DNA of 64,000 nt from contig CP091064.1 of the NCBI GenBank assembly GCA_021907015.1, forward strand, positions 2,170,001 through 2,234,000. Direction: 5' to 3'. Of the stretch, positions 10,153 to 21,639 are shown piece after piece. The first letter of the stretch is position 1. The number at the start of each line of letters is the position of its first letter. The notes under the pieces are model-generated. The model made no database searches. It was not told the origin of the DNA and saw only the letters and a list, made by a program, of their open reading frames with translations. The position numbers and the translations under genes are program-made. The stretch is from Pectobacterium sp. PL152. Lineage in GTDB: Bacteria; Pseudomonadota; Gammaproteobacteria; Enterobacterales; Enterobacteriaceae.

Positions 10153-13100
10153 TTAGCCTATCGTCATCAGGCTGGCATTACCGCCCGCTGCAGCAGTATT
10201 AATACTCAGGGAACGTTCGGTCAGCAGACGCTCGAGCTGAACGTGGGTATCGCCCTGCGCATAGCCCAGCGGCAGGATAATCGGGCCGTCGCGCTCTGCA
10301 AGCGTTTTACTCAGTTGCCGTAGCCGATCGGCATCCCCGTGATAAATGACGCCATGAAAGATACATCGGGCTGCTGCCAGTCAGATGTGAACTGAATATG
10401 TAGCTGCACCCCGCAGGTAACCGTTCATAGAGCATTTTCTCCTGTTCACCTTCCGGCCACAGCAACTGCCCGCCGGTTGCCAGCACCGCCGCCGTCTGAA
10501 TCAAGCGGTCTTCCTCTGTATCTGCCAGACATAAAACCCGTTCACGCGGCAGCAGCGTATAGGTATTGCTTTCCCCTGTCGGGCCCGGCAACAGTCGCGT
10601 TATCCCGCTGACGCTATATTCTCTGTAACGCTGGCACTGCGTCGCCAGTTCGTGACGTTCACCAGCAATCGCCCACGCTTCCAGCGCCAATAGCCCCGCC
10701 AGCAGCGACGCTCGGGCAGAAACATCGGGAGCCTGCTCACGATCCTGCTGCGTGAACCCTTTCGCGAGCGCCTCATCCGGCCTATGTGCCAACAAGCGAT
10801 ACAGATAAAGCGGCCCGCCGGCCTTTGGCCCGGTTCCCGATAAGCCTTCACCGCCAAACGGCTGAACCCCGACAACAGCGCCGACCATATTGCGGTTCAC
10901 ATATTGGTTGCCCACCCTCGCCTTGCCCGTCACCCGCAGGATGGTTTCATCAATGCGGGTATGCACGCCCAACGTCAGGCCGTATCCCGCCGCGTTGATT
11001 TGCTCAATCACGGTATCCAACTGCTGGCTTTGATAGCGAACAACGTGTAAAACTGGACCAAAAACTTCTTTTTCAGCTCGTCTATCTTGCCCAGCTCGAT
11101 CAGCGTCGGTTTCACAAACGACCCGTGCCGCCATGTTTCCTCATCCTGCGGATGCGCAGCCTGAAATACAGTATGGCCTTTCGCCCGCATCGTCTGAATA
11201 TGCCGTTCTACGTTCTCTTTCGCTTCCGCATCAATCAGCGGGCCGATGTCAGTCGATAAGCGTTCAGGGTTCCCCATTCGACACTCCGCCATCGCGCCAC
11301 GCAGCATATCCAGCGTGCGATCCGCAATGTCCTCTTGCAGACACAAAAGACGCAGCGCGGAGCAACGCTGTCCGGCGCTGTCGAACGCAGAGGCAACCAC
11401 GTCATTCACCACCTGCTCCGTCAGCGCAGAGGAATCGACAATCATCGCATTCAGGCCGCCCGTTTCGGCAATCAGCGGCGTCACACGTCCCTGTGGATCA
11501 AGCCTGCCAGCAATGCTGCGTTGTAGCGTTTTGGCAACGGCCGTCGACCCGGTAAACACCACACCGCGTACCCGCTCATCGTTGACCAACGCAGCACCAA
11601 TCGTCTCTCCCTGCCCGGGCAGCAGTTGCAGCACGTCCTGAGGAATGCCTGCCTCATGTAAAATACGCACCGCCTGTGCCGCAATCAGAGGCGTCTGTTC
11701 AGCCGGTTTCGCCAGCACGCTGTTTCCTGCTGCCAGTGCAGCAGAAATTTGACCGGTGAAGATCGCCAGCGGGAAATTCCACGGGCTGATGCAAACCACC
11801 GGCCCCAGCGGACGATGGGTATCATTGGTGAAGGAATCCCGAACCTGCCCCGCGTAATAGCGCAAGAAATCCACCGCTTCCCGCACTTCCGCAATCGCGT
11901 TACTGAAAGATTTCCCGGCTTCCCGTACCAGCAGCCCCAGCAGGCTTTGCAACTGACGTTCCATCAGCGAGGCGGCCTGATTCAATATCGCAGCCCGTTC
12001 TGCGGGTGGTGTCGCAAACCAGATGGGACCGGCATGTACCGCCGCGTCTACCGCCTGCTCAACATCCGCCACCGAGGCATCGAGAACATAGCCCACGACA
12101 TCGTGCATATCGGCGGGATTCACCACGGGCTTTTCTTCGTTCGCGTCGCTTTCTCCCTCAATCATCGGTGCGGCATACCACGGTTGTGTCGCGTGGTTCA
12201 ACAGCGCGCTGGACAGCGAGGCCAGCCGGTGCTCATTCGAGAGATCCAGCCCGCTCGAATTTTGCCGCGCCTGGCCATACAACTGGCGCGGCAGGGGAAT
12301 GCGGGGATGTGGTGCCCCATAATCCATTCCACTTTTGCCAGCGCCTCCACGCCGCTAATCGGATCGGCAATCAGCGTTTCCAGCGCCATTGAGGTATCCG
12401 CAATGCGGTTAACAAACGAGGTATTCGCGCCGTTTTCCAGCAGGCGCCGCACCAGATAAGCCAGCAGCGTTTCATGGGTTCCAACCGGGGCATAAATACG
12501 ACACGGGCGGTTCAGTTTGCCGTCCGCAACCGTCCCCACCACCTGATCATAGAGCGGTTCCCCCATGCCGTGCAGACACTGAAACTCATACTGACCGGGA
12601 TAGTAATTGTTGCCCGCCATGTGGTAGATCGCGCTTAACGTCTGCGCATTGTGCGTGGCGAACTGCGGGTAAATCAGATTCGGTACGGCCAGCAGCTTGC
12701 GAGCGCACGCCAGATACGACACATCGGTATAGACCTTGCGCGTATAGACAGGGTAGCCTTCCAGTCCGTCAACCTGTGCCCGCTTGATTTCGCTATCCCA
12801 GTACGCGCCTTTCACCAGACGAATCATCAACCGCCGACGGCTGCGCTGTGCCAGCTCAATCAGCGCGTCGATCACATACGGGCAGCGTTTCTGATAAGCC
12901 TGAATGACAAATCCAATGCCGTTCCACCCCGCCAGTTGCGGTTCCATGCAGAGTTTTTCCAGCAGATCGAGTGAGATCTCCAGTCGATCGGCTTCCTCCG
13001 CGTCAATATTGATCCCGATGTCGTACTGACGCGCCAGCAGCGTCAGCGTCAGCAAACGCGGGTAGAGTTCTTCCATTACACGGTCATACTGCGTCCGGCT

Positions 13101-14115
13101 ATAGCGTGGATGCAGCGCCGATAGCTTGATGGAGATGCCCGGCCCTTCGTAAATCCCGCGCCCGTTCGAGGCTTTGCCGATAGCGTGGATCGCCTGCTGA
13201 TAGGCCGCCAGATACGCGGCAGCATCATGCTCCGTCAGCGCCGCTTCACCTAACATATCGTAAGAGTAGCGGAAGCCTTTTTCCTCTCGCTCACGGGCAT
13301 TCGCCAGCGCTTCACCGATGGTTTCGCCAGTAACAAACTGTTCTCCCATCAGCCGCATAGCCATATCGACACCTTTGCGGACAAGCGGCTCACCGCTTTT
13401 CCCGATGATGCGGTTCAGCGAATTCGAGAGGTTCACTTCGTTGTGTGTCGCCACCAGCTTTCCGGTAAACAGCAGCCCCAGGTTGCAGCATTCACAAAGA
13501 GCGACGGGCTATGACCAAGATGCGCCTGCCAATTTCCCCGACTGATCTTGTCGCGGATCAGCGCATCGCGCGTAGATTTATCAGGAATACGCAGCAGCGC
13601 TTCGGCTAAGCACATCAGCGCCACCCCTCCTGAGAAGAAAGTGAGAATTCCTGTAGTAGCCCTTGCACAATGCCCGCACGCCCATTTCCAGCTTTCTGAC
13701 CGCGTAATTTCTCTGCCAGTTGATAAGCCAATTTCTGCGTTAACTGCGACATTTTATCGGTAAGTCTTGCTTGTTCGAGCAAGATAGGAACCAGTTCACT
13801 TTCGGGACGGCGGTAAACAGAAGTAATGGCAGCGCGGATAACGGACTGGGGAAGAACATGCTCGGCGAAATCAAGAAAAGGTTGGTGGGTTTCTTCTTCC
13901 CGAGATTGCGGCATAATCTCTTCCGCTTCAATGTGGCTGACGTTCGCCCATTGCGGTGTTTCAGGAGTGTCGAGGCCACTTTCGAGGCGTTCGAGGTAAT
14001 GGAAAATAGCCTGTTTGATCAGCCAGTGCGGTGTGCGATCAATACGCTGTGCTGCAGCCTTGATGCGTTCGCGCGTTTCCTCATCGAGTTTTACACCCAT
14101 CGTGATAAAGCCCAT
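10153..14115 (-). CDS. putA: bifunctional proline dehydrogenase / P5C dehydrogenase and put repressor (frame broken at six sites)
   Basis: The pieces align end to end with E. coli PutA (1320 aa): ribbon-helix-helix DNA-binding domain at the N terminus (MGVKLDEETRERIKAAA), FAD-linked proline dehydrogenase (SALHPRYSR, INIDAEEADRLE, RLVKGAYWD), P5C dehydrogenase (SPWNFPLAIFTGQ, catalytic region AFDSAGQRCSALR) and the end NAAAGGNASLMTIG-like. It oxidises proline to glutamate and represses put. The frame breaks at about 10357, 10409-10412, 11069-11073, 12326-12328, 13476-13479 and 13624-13627. Each is repaired by one added base in a mononucleotide run, giving about 1322 residues. I read these as sequence errors. 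The start MGFITMG is equivalent to the E. coli start. Confidence 0.93.
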
Positions 14116-14171
14116 AGCGTCCACTCCTATCATTAGAAGATGCACATCGGGAAAACGTCAATATCGACCAT

Positions 14172-14214
14172 GTTGCAACTTTGTGCAACCTTGTTAACAA
14201 ATGGAGCGGTTGCA
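14172..14214. promoter_or_regulatory. PutA operator cluster between putA and putP
   Basis: The 196-bp divergent region carries GTTGCA at 14172-14177, its reverse complement TGCAAC at 14184-14189, and GTTGCA again at 14209-14214. GTTGCA is the core recognised by the PutA ribbon-helix-helix domain in E. coli. The sites suggest repression of both genes when proline is absent. Confidence 0.65.
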
Positions 14215-14311
14215 GCCCCTTATCACCTTCAGGCCTCGTTCCGGCCTGAGTGATGACAATAAAACACAGCGTCGCCGTAACAGCGGCACGAAAAAGAATG
14301 TGGAGAGTTGA

Positions 14312-15796
14312 ATGACAATAAGCACACCTATGCTGGTGACGTTTCTGTTGTATATTTTCGGGATGGTTCTCATCGGCCTGTTTGCCTATCGCGCGACGAA
14401 TAACTTTGGCGATTACATTCTGGGTGGACGCCGGATGGGAAGCGTGGTGACCGCACTGTCGGCTGGCGCTTCCGATATGAGCGGCTGGCTGCTCATGGGA
14501 TTACCGGGCGCTATTTTCATTGCCGGGATTTCTAAAAGCTGGATCGCGATCGGCCTGACGTTAGGCGCATACCTGAACTGGAAATGGGTCGCAGGACGCC
14601 TGCGCGTACACACTGAGGTAAACCACAACGCACTCACCCTGCCTGACTATTTCACCCATCGCTTTGAAGATAACAGCAAATTACTACGTGTGATTTCCGC
14701 GTTAGTGATCCTGATTTTCTTCACGATCTATTGTGCATCCGGCGTAGTAGCTGGAGCGCGCCTGTTTGAAAGCACCTTCGGTATGAGTTATGGCACCGCG
14801 TTGTGGGCCGGAGCAGCAGCCACCATTGCCTATACCTTCATCGGCGGCTTTCTGGCCGTGAGCTGGACAGACACCGTTCAGGCGAGCCTGATGATTTTCG
14901 CCCTGATCCTGACCCCGGTGATCGTCATCCTGTCTCTTGGAGGAATTGATAGCTCACTGATGGTGATTGAAGCGAAAAACCCGGCCAATCTGGATATGTT
15001 CAGAGGGCTGAATTTTGTCGCTATCCTCTCGCTGATGGGATGGGGTCTGGGCTATTTCGGTCAGCCGCATATTCTGGCACGTTTTATGGCCGCCGATTCA
15101 CACCACACGATCCACAGCGCACGCCGCATCAGTATGACCTGGATGATTCTTTGTCTGGCCGGTGCCGTGACGGTAGGCTTCTTCGGCATTGCTTACTTCC
15201 ACAACAACCCAGATCAGGCAGGCAACGTGACGCAAAACAGCGAACGCGTCTTTATCGAGCTATCCATGCTGCTGTTCAATCCGTGGATTGCTGGGGTGCT
15301 GCTGTCTGCGATTCTGGCCGCCGTAATGAGTACGCTAAGCTGCCAGCTGCTGGTGTGCTCCAGCGCCATCACCGAAGATTTATACAAACCCTTCCTGCGC
15401 AAAAACGCCAGCCAGCAAGAGCTGGTGTGGGTGGGCCGCGCCATGGTGCTGTTAGTAGCTATCATCGCTATCGCGCTGGCGCTTAATCCTGAAAACCGCG
15501 TGCTGGGTCTGGTGAGCTATGCCTGGGCTGGGTTCGGTGCCGCATTCGGACCAGTGATTTTGATTTCCCTGCTGTGGCCGCGCATGACGCGCAACGGCGC
15601 CCTGTTCGGCATGATCGTGGGCGCAACAACCGTGCTGATCTGGGAACACTACGCCTGGCTGGGCCTGTATGAAATTATCCCAGGTTTCATCTTCAACAGC
15701 CTGACCATTTTTATCGTCAGCCTGCTGGGTAAAGCGCCATCAAAAGCGATTACCGATCGCTTCAATCAGGCGGAAGCAAAATATAAGTCCGTTTGA
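14312..15796 (+). CDS. putP: sodium/proline symporter
   Basis: 494 residues and highly hydrophobic, with the 13-helix sodium:solute symporter (SSF) layout. Visible family marks are GGRRMGSVVTALSAGASDMSGW in the second helix region (Na+-site Asp and Ser), NLDMFRGLNF, and STLSCQLLVCSSAITED in the helix 9 region. It imports proline with Na+ to feed PutA. Divergent from putA, and presumably co-regulated through the operators between them. Intact. Confidence 0.96.
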   Translation: MTISTPMLVTFLLYIFGMVLIGLFAYRATNNFGDYILGGRRMGSVVTALSAGASDMSGWLLMGLPGAIFIAGISKSWIAIGLTLGAYLNWKWVAGRLRVHTEVNHNALTLPDYFTHRFEDNSKLLRVISALVILIFFTIYCASGVVAGARLFESTFGMSYGTALWAGAAATIAYTFIGGFLAVSWTDTVQASLMIFALILTPVIVILSLGGIDSSLMVIEAKNPANLDMFRGLNFVAILSLMGWGLGYFGQPHILARFMAADSHHTIHSARRISMTWMILCLAGAVTVGFFGIAYFHNNPDQAGNVTQNSERVFIELSMLLFNPWIAGVLLSAILAAVMSTLSCQLLVCSSAITEDLYKPFLRKNASQQELVWVGRAMVLLVAIIAIALALNPENRVLGLVSYAWAGFGAAFGPVILISLLWPRMTRNGALFGMIVGATTVLIWEHYAWLGLYEIIPGFIFNSLTIFIVSLLGKAPSKAITDRFNQAEAKYKSV

Positions 15797-15854
15797 TAAA
15801 ACACATACGTTTGCTATTGCTACAAAAGCCCAGCGATAAAAGCGTTTGTTGATA

Positions 15855-15884
15855 AAGAGGGCACAGCCAATGCTGTGCCCTCTT
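15855..15884. terminator. stem-loop terminator between putP and ilvC
   Basis: AAGAGGGCACAGC and GCTGTGCCCTCTT form a perfect 13-bp stem with a 4-base loop between two convergent genes. The trailing T tract is short on either strand, so efficiency is uncertain. Confidence 0.65.
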
Positions 15885-15906
15885 CTATTTCGATCACCGA
15901 CGGAAA

Positions 15907-17385
15907 TTAACCCGCAACGGCGATACGCTTCATGTCTTTCATGTAACCGCGCAGCGTGTGGCCTACGGTTTCGATTGGGTGGTTACGGATAGCTTCGTTA
16001 ACATCACGCAGCTGCGCGTTGTCCACTTCGGTACCCGCTACCGCTTTGCCCAGATCGCCCGGCTGCAGAGATGCCATGAACGCATCTTTCAGCAATGGAA
16101 CGGCGGCGTTAGCGAACAGGTAGTTACCGTATTCTGCGGTATCAGAGATAACCACGTTCATTTCATACAGACGCTTACGTGCGATGGTGTTGGCGATCAG
16201 AGGCAGCTCATGCAGTGATTCGTAGTAAGCGGACTCTTCGATGATGCCGGAGCTCACCATGGTTTCAAACGCCAGCTCAACGCCCGCTTTCACCATCGCA
16301 ACCATCAGCACGCCGTTATCAAAATATTCCTGCTCAGCGATTTTACCGTCGAACTGCGGTGCGTTTTCGAATGCCGTTTTACCGGTCTCTTCACGCCAGG
16401 TCAGCAGTTTCACGTCATCGTTCGCCCAGTCAGCCATCATGCCGCTGGAGAATTCACCGGAGATGATGTCATCCATGTGTTTCTGGAACAGTGGCGCCAT
16501 GATGCCTTTCAACTGCTCAGACAGCGCATAAGCACGCAGTTTTGCCGGGTTGGACAGGCGATCCATCATCAGCGTAATCCCGCCCTGCTTCAGCGCTTCG
16601 GTGATGGTTTCCCAGCCGAACTGAATCAGTTTTTCTGCGTAAGCCGGATCGGTGCCTTCAGCAACCAGTTTGTCGAAGCTCAGCAGAGAACCCGCCTGCA
16701 ACATACCGCACAGAATGGTCTGCTCACCCATCAGGTCAGATTTCACTTCCGCAACGAATGAAGATTGCAGAACGCCAGCACGGTGACCACCGGTTGCCGC
16801 AGCCCAAGCCTTGGCGATTGCCATGCCTTCGCCTTTCGGATCGTTTTCCGGGTGAACCGCGATCAGCGTTGGTACGCCGAAACCACGTTTGTATTCTTCA
16901 CGAACTTCCGTACCCGGACACTTCGGCGCCACCATCACAACGGTGATGTCTTTACGGATTTGCTCACCCACTTCAACGATGTTGAAGCCGTGAGAATAGC
17001 CCAGCGCAGCGCCCTGTTTCATCAGCGGCTGTACCGCCTGAACTACTGCTGAGTGCTGTTTGTCTGGCGTCAGGTTAACCACCAGGTCAGCCTGCGGGAT
17101 CAGATCTTCGTAGGTGCCAACGGTGAAGCCGTTTTCGGTCGCTTTGCGCCATGATGCACGTTTTTCTGCAATCGCTTCAGCACGCAGGGCATAAGCGATA
17201 TCCAGACCGGAATCACGCATGTTCAGACCCTGGTTCAGGCCCTGAGCACCACAGCCGACGATCACCACTTTTTTCCCTTTCAGGTAGCTCGCCTCATCGG
17301 CAAATTCATCACGCCCCATAAAGCGGCACTTGCCCAATTGATCCAGCTGCTGACGCAGGTTTAATGTGTTGAAATAGTTAGCCAT
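15907..17385 (-). CDS. ilvC: ketol-acid reductoisomerase, class II
   Basis: 492 residues (E. coli 491), the long class II form. The NADPH-binding Rossmann motif [20 protein letters not shown] is at about residues 36-55, and the remainder carries the two knotted C-terminal domains. It converts acetolactate to dihydroxyisovalerate (and acetohydroxybutyrate likewise) with Mg2+ in Ile/Val synthesis. Divergent from its activator gene ilvY. Intact. Confidence 0.97.
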   Translation of the reverse strand: MANYFNTLNLRQQLDQLGKCRFMGRDEFADEASYLKGKKVVIVGCGAQGLNQGLNMRDSGLDIAYALRAEAIAEKRASWRKATENGFTVGTYEDLIPQADLVVNLTPDKQHSAVVQAVQPLMKQGAALGYSHGFNIVEVGEQIRKDITVVMVAPKCPGTEVREEYKRGFGVPTLIAVHPENDPKGEGMAIAKAWAAATGGHRAGVLQSSFVAEVKSDLMGEQTILCGMLQAGSLLSFDKLVAEGTDPAYAEKLIQFGWETITEALKQGGITLMMDRLSNPAKLRAYALSEQLKGIMAPLFQKHMDDIISGEFSSGMMADWANDDVKLLTWREETGKTAFENAPQFDGKIAEQEYFDNGVLMVAMVKAGVELAFETMVSSGIIEESAYYESLHELPLIANTIARKRLYEMNVVISDTAEYGNYLFANAAVPLLKDAFMASLQPGDLGKAVAGTEVDNAQLRDVNEAIRNHPIETVGHTLRGYMKDMKRIAVAG

Positions 17386-17480
17386 GTCGTGCTCCGTATA
17401 CGGTTTTGTTTGTCTATTATTCGAAAAAGGATTCCCGCCAGATGGGAATTCACTATGACCCCATCATATGACAGGAATTG

Positions 17481-17508
17481 CGTTGCTTAAATTGATATAT
17501 TAGCAACG
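17481..17508. promoter_or_regulatory. candidate IlvY operator in the ilvY-ilvC intergenic region
   Basis: CGTTGCT and AGCAACG form a perfect 7-bp inverted repeat with 14 A/T-rich bases between the arms, placed between the two divergent starts (17385 and 17571). LysR-type activators bind such interrupted dyads, and IlvY controls ilvC from this position in E. coli. Assignment is from position and symmetry only. Confidence 0.5.
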
Positions 17509-17570
17509 TCATATTGCACTATTTGCAAGATAAAAAACGGCAGCAAGATAAAAAACGGGGCCTGCGTCGC

Positions 17571-18460
17571 ATGGATTTACGTGATCTCAAATTATTCCTG
17601 CATCTGGCGGAAAGCCGACACTTTGGCCGTACCGCCAAGGCGATGCACATCAGCCCGTCCACGCTGTCACGGCAAATACAGCGGATGGAAGAGGATTTAG
17701 GACAGACCCTGTTTCTGCGCGATAACCGTACCGTGCAGCTCACCGATGCCGGAGAGCACCTGAAGCTGTTCGCTCAGCAAACGCTGCTGCAATACCAGCA
17801 GCTACGCCACACGATAGACCAGCACGGGCCGTCATTAAGCGGAGAACTGAGGATTTTCTGTTCTGTCACCGCCGCCTACAGCCACCTGCCGCCGATTCTG
17901 GATCGCTTCCGGGCGCTGCACCCGCTGGTGGAAATTAAACTGACGACCGGCGACGCTGCCGATGCCGTGGAAAAATTCAGTCGAATGATGGGGATTTGGG
18001 GATTGCAGGACGCCCGGAGGCCCTGCCTGTCAGCGTTGATTTCATACCGCTCGATAAACTGCCTCTGGCCTTGATCATCCCAGCGCTCCCTTGCCCTGTG
18101 CAATCGCTGGTGCGTCAGGCGAACCCAGATTGGTCGCAGATTCCCTTCATCCTGCCGGAACACGGCCCGGTGCGTAAACGCATCGATCAATGGTTCCGCC
18201 GCAATCACATCGCCAATCCGCAGATTTACGCTACCATCTCCGGGCATGAAGCGATGGTATCGATGGTCGCGCTGGGTTGTGGTATCGCATTGATTCCCAA
18301 CGTCGTGCTGGAGAACAGCCCGGAGCCGGTACGCAACCGCGTTTCCGTCCTCGTCGAACAGGTAATGGAACCACTTGAACTCGGCGTTTGCGTACAGAAA
18401 AAACGGCTTAGCGAACCGCTGATTGCCGCCTTTTGGGACATATTGCAGGACACACCATGA
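17571..18460 (+). CDS. ilvY: LysR-type activator IlvY (frame broken once)
   Basis: LysR family: winged helix-turn-helix at the N terminus (HFGRTAKAMHISPSTLSRQI), then the inducer-binding domain. It senses acetolactate/acetohydroxybutyrate and activates ilvC. MDLRDLK is the family start; the frame also extends upstream to 17514 with no similarity. Codons after GDAADAVEK shift at the A run 17971-17975. One added A gives KIQSNDGDLGIAGRPEALP and joins the two pieces to a protein of about 296 residues. Its stop overlaps the next ATG by 4 bp (ATGA). Confidence 0.93.
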
Positions 18461-19238
18461 AGATCGCCTTCGACAGCCATCGCCATTGGGGTGATGTTCG
18501 CCGCTTTCAGCCACGATACGCAAGCCGCCAGCTTTCCCTGCGACAACGCTGCCTCGGTGCAGGAAAAACTGATTTGCGCCAGCCCGCTACTCGGGCAGTT
18601 GGACGAAGAACTGGCGCAGGCCTGGAAGGCCTCTCGCGCGTTCCTGACCGCGTACGGCAACAGCGCGCCGTGGGAAAAACGCTCAACCAGTTTCAACGCA
18701 GTTGGCTGACCACGCGCGATCAATGCAAAGACGAAGACTGCTTGCGCCAACGCTACCAGCAGCAGTTAAACCGGCTGCGCTATCTAAATGACATCGCGCA
18801 ACACGCACTCCCTTCGCCCATTACACCGGTGAAAAGCACATCCTGTTTCCACGGCTCATTCAGCTATGAGTATGTGATGTCGGGGCTTTCCCCGAGGAAT
18901 ATCGCGATCTGGGGGAGTATTTTCGGGAAATGTATGACCAGAAAGCGCCCTATCATGCAGTTAGCCTGACCATGACCAATCAGCGCGGCAAGATTGAAGG
19001 CGGCGCATCCATTGCATTTCGCTACGGTAACAAGCTGGATGATTCAGACTTCACCGCCCGGCAGATGAGCGATACGCAAGCCATTGGCAAAGGTGAAAGC
19101 AGCTTCGGTCAGCAGGTGAAAATACTGCTCACCTGCATTGACGATGATCATCTGCAAATCGCCACCTTCGGCAGCAATCGGGAAGAAGGTTACCTGTTTA
19201 ACACGTTGCTGGAGCGCGATAAAACCCCGCAACGCTAG
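18457..19238 (+). CDS. exported LprI/DUF1311-like protein (frame broken)
   Basis: Three overlapping frames join into one protein of about 260 residues. It has a hydrophobic, signal-like start (TAIAIGVMFAAFSHDTQA), then CDNAASVQEKLICASP...LDEELAQAWK and DQCKDEDCLRQRYQQQL. This spacing of four Cys is the LprI / lysozyme-inhibitor-like (DUF1311) pattern. The second half has no domain I know. Breaks are repaired by one A at 18675-18679 and one G at 18882-18885. The frame just after ATG 18457 also looks shifted, so the exact start is open. It overlaps ilvY by 4 bp, hence probably co-transcribed. Function unknown. Confidence 0.65.
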
Positions 19239-19250
19239 CTATCTCTGGCG

Positions 19251-19994
19251 CTAGCGTTCAAACCATTTATCCGCCGAAAAGGCCCGCGTATCGGACTCCG
19301 TTTCCTGCGCGGCTTTCTTCATCGTTTCGACATTCATCAGGTAATGATAGAGCGGTTCAAGCTGGGTAAATCCGCGAGCTAAGACCGTCACCAGATCGCC
19401 AGAAAACAGCGCTTCCATATCTTGTCGGGTAGATATCGCGGCAAACGATTTGCGGTTATACCAGTCAGCTAATTCCGGTTCCTGATCTTTAATCAGCGGG
19501 CGTTTGTAGCTGTCCCCTTCCAGAGTGAAGGTGTCTCCCAGACAGCTCGCTACTTCAAGAAACTGCGACGGATTACCGCGCAGCGTCTGACGGAACAAAT
19601 CCATCGTATTGCGCGTCGCACTGTAATAGCCCAATCCGTAGCGCCAGGTATCCGGCGTGATTTCAAAGAAGTACACCGGTGCATCCGTCCAGTCTTTGCG
19701 TGTCCGCTTGAACGTGAGCCACATATGGCTGCGGTAGCGTGATTTATCGTGAGAAAAACGCGTATCGCGATGAATACGGGAGAGGGTCTTACCGATAGCG
19801 GGACGCGTTTCAAAATGGTCGTCAATCTGCAACATCGTCAGACTGAGCTCATCCACCAGCATGCGGAACGGCGCAACCAGTTGCTCATCGTAAACCGCAC
19901 GATGCTCGTCAAACCACGCTTTATCGTTGTACTGACGAACCTGCTGAAGAAACGTTAAACCCGCTTGAGAAAAACCCGTGAATTGCGTTGCCAT
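19251..19994 (-). CDS. DUF2461 / TIGR02453 family protein
   Basis: 247 residues. Matches the DUF2461 family by memory of its motifs: an N-terminal FLQQVRQYNDKAWFDEHR, a central IHRDTRFSHDKSRYRSHMW, then FFEITPDTWRYGLGYY. Members are common in bacteria and fungi; no reaction is established. No signal peptide, so cytoplasmic. It sits between the LprI-like gene and ilvA, an insertion relative to the E. coli ilvA-ilvY order. Intact. Confidence 0.8.
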   Translation of the reverse strand: MATQFTGFSQAGLTFLQQVRQYNDKAWFDEHRAVYDEQLVAPFRMLVDELSLTMLQIDDHFETRPAIGKTLSRIHRDTRFSHDKSRYRSHMWLTFKRTRKDWTDAPVYFFEITPDTWRYGLGYYSATRNTMDLFRQTLRGNPSQFLEVASCLGDTFTLEGDSYKRPLIKDQEPELADWYNRKSFAAISTRQDMEALFSGDLVTVLARGFTQLEPLYHYLMNVETMKKAAQETESDTRAFSADKWFER

Positions 19995-20041
19995 AAAGAA
20001 ATGCCATCCCTGTTACTAATCAGATGACATAAAGATAACGC

Positions 20042-20066
20042 CGCCGACGGTGAAACACCATCGGCG
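20042..20066 (-). terminator. possible terminator of the ilvGMEDA operon
   Basis: CGCCGACGGTG and its complement around a short AAAC loop form a GC-rich hairpin 23-47 bp after the ilvA stop. The following minus-strand sequence is only modestly T-rich, so this may be a weak or Rho-assisted end. Confidence 0.4.
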
Positions 20067-20088
20067 ACGTTAAGGGAAAACTCAGCGC

Positions 20089-21634
20089 TTAGCCCGCTAA
20101 AAAGAAGCGGAACGCCGGGTTATTGGTTTCGTCGTGACATTCATAGCCGAGCGCCTGTAGGTGCTGCTCGAATTCCCGATCGCCCGCCTCCAGTTCGAAC
20201 GCGGCCAGCACGCGGCCGAAATCCGTGCCATGGCTGCGGTAATGGAACAGCGAAATGTTCCAGTGCGTCCCCAGCGTATGCAGGAATTTCAGTAACGCAC
20301 CCGGCGATTCTGGAAACTCAAAGCTATAAAGCCGTTCCTGTAGCGGTTTGGAGGGGCGTCCGCCGACCATGTAGCGAACGTGCAGCTTCGCCATTTCATC
20401 GTCGGACAAATCCACCACTTCATAACCGTCCGCAGACAGCTCAGCGATGATCTCCTGCCGCTCCGCATAACCACGCGTCAGGCGCACGCCAACAAAAATG
20501 CAGGCATCTTTGGCATCCGCATAGCGATAGTTGAACTCGGTAACGGAACGGCCGCCCAACAGTTGGCAAAACTTCAGGAAGCTGCCCTGTTGCTCGGGGA
20601 TCGTCACTGCCAGCAAGGCTTCACGCTGTTCGCCCAGCTCGCAACGTTCGGAAACGTAGCGTAACCCGTGGAAGTTAACGTTCGCACCGGACAGAATATG
20701 CGCCAGACGCTCACCCTGAATCTGATGCTGCTGGATGTACTTTTTCATCCCCGCCAGCGCCAGCGCGCCGGACGGTTCAGCAATCGCACGAACATCTTCG
20801 AATAGATCTTTCACTGCGGCACAGATGGCATCACTGTCGACGGTAATCACGTCATCCAGATATTCCCGACACAGACGGAACGTTTCATCGCCGATGCGCT
20901 TCACCGCGACGCCTTCAGCAAACAGCCCGACACGCGGCAGATCGACCGGTTGCCCGGCATCCAGCGCCGCACGCAGACAGGCGGAATCTTCCGCTTCCAC
21001 GCCGATCACCTTAATCTGCGGCATCAATTGTTTGATCAGTACGGCAACACCTGCCGCCAGACCGCCGCCGCCGACGGGCACAAACACGCGATCCAGATGG
21101 GCATCCTGCTGTAGCAATTCCAGCGCCAGCGTGCCTTGACCCGCAATCACTGCCGGGTGATCGAATGGCGGCAGAAACGTCATTTTCTGCTGCTGCGACA
21201 GCTCAATGGCCTTTGCCTTGGCTTCATCAAAGTTAGCGCCGTATAGCAGCACTTCGCCGCCAAAACCACGTACCGCATCCACTTTAATGTCGGCCGTCGC
21301 CACTGGCATCACAATCAGCGATTTAATCCCCAACTTGGTGGAGGAGAGCGCTACGCCCTGCGCATGATTACCGGCTGACGCCGTTATCACACCGTGGGAT
21401 TTTTTGTTCATCGCTCAGCCCCGCCATCATCGCGTACGCGCCGCGCAGCTTGAAGCTGTGTACCGCGTGTCGGTCTTCACGTTTTACCAGAATGACATTA
21501 CCCAGCCGCGAAGAGATCTTCTCCATCTTCTCCAGCGGCGTGACCTGCGTGACTTCATACACCGGCGAACGCAAGATCGCCCGCAGATACTCCGCGCCTC
21601 CCGGCGCGGCAGGAAGAGGTTGTGACACAGCCAT
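20089..21634 (-). CDS. ilvA: threonine ammonia-lyase, biosynthetic (frame broken once)
   Basis: About 514 residues when joined, the E. coli length. A PLP fold-type II enzyme that deaminates threonine to 2-oxobutyrate, the first step to isoleucine. HSFKLRGAYAMM contains the PLP lysine; SAGNHAQGVAL and GGGGLAAGVA are the phosphate-binding loops; two C-terminal ACT-like domains (about 340-514) give feedback inhibition by Ile. The frame breaks at the A run 21400-21405 (T on the plus strand), where one A too many is present. The start MAVSQ at 21634 has a well-spaced GGAGG; ATG 21640 overlaps the ilvD stop. Confidence 0.95.
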
Positions 21635-21639
21635 CAGCA

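Noticed and set aside
10307-14145. putA as five separate small genes
   Set aside because: The overlapping frames align consecutively with a single PutA, and each junction is repaired by one base in a homopolymer; they are one gene.
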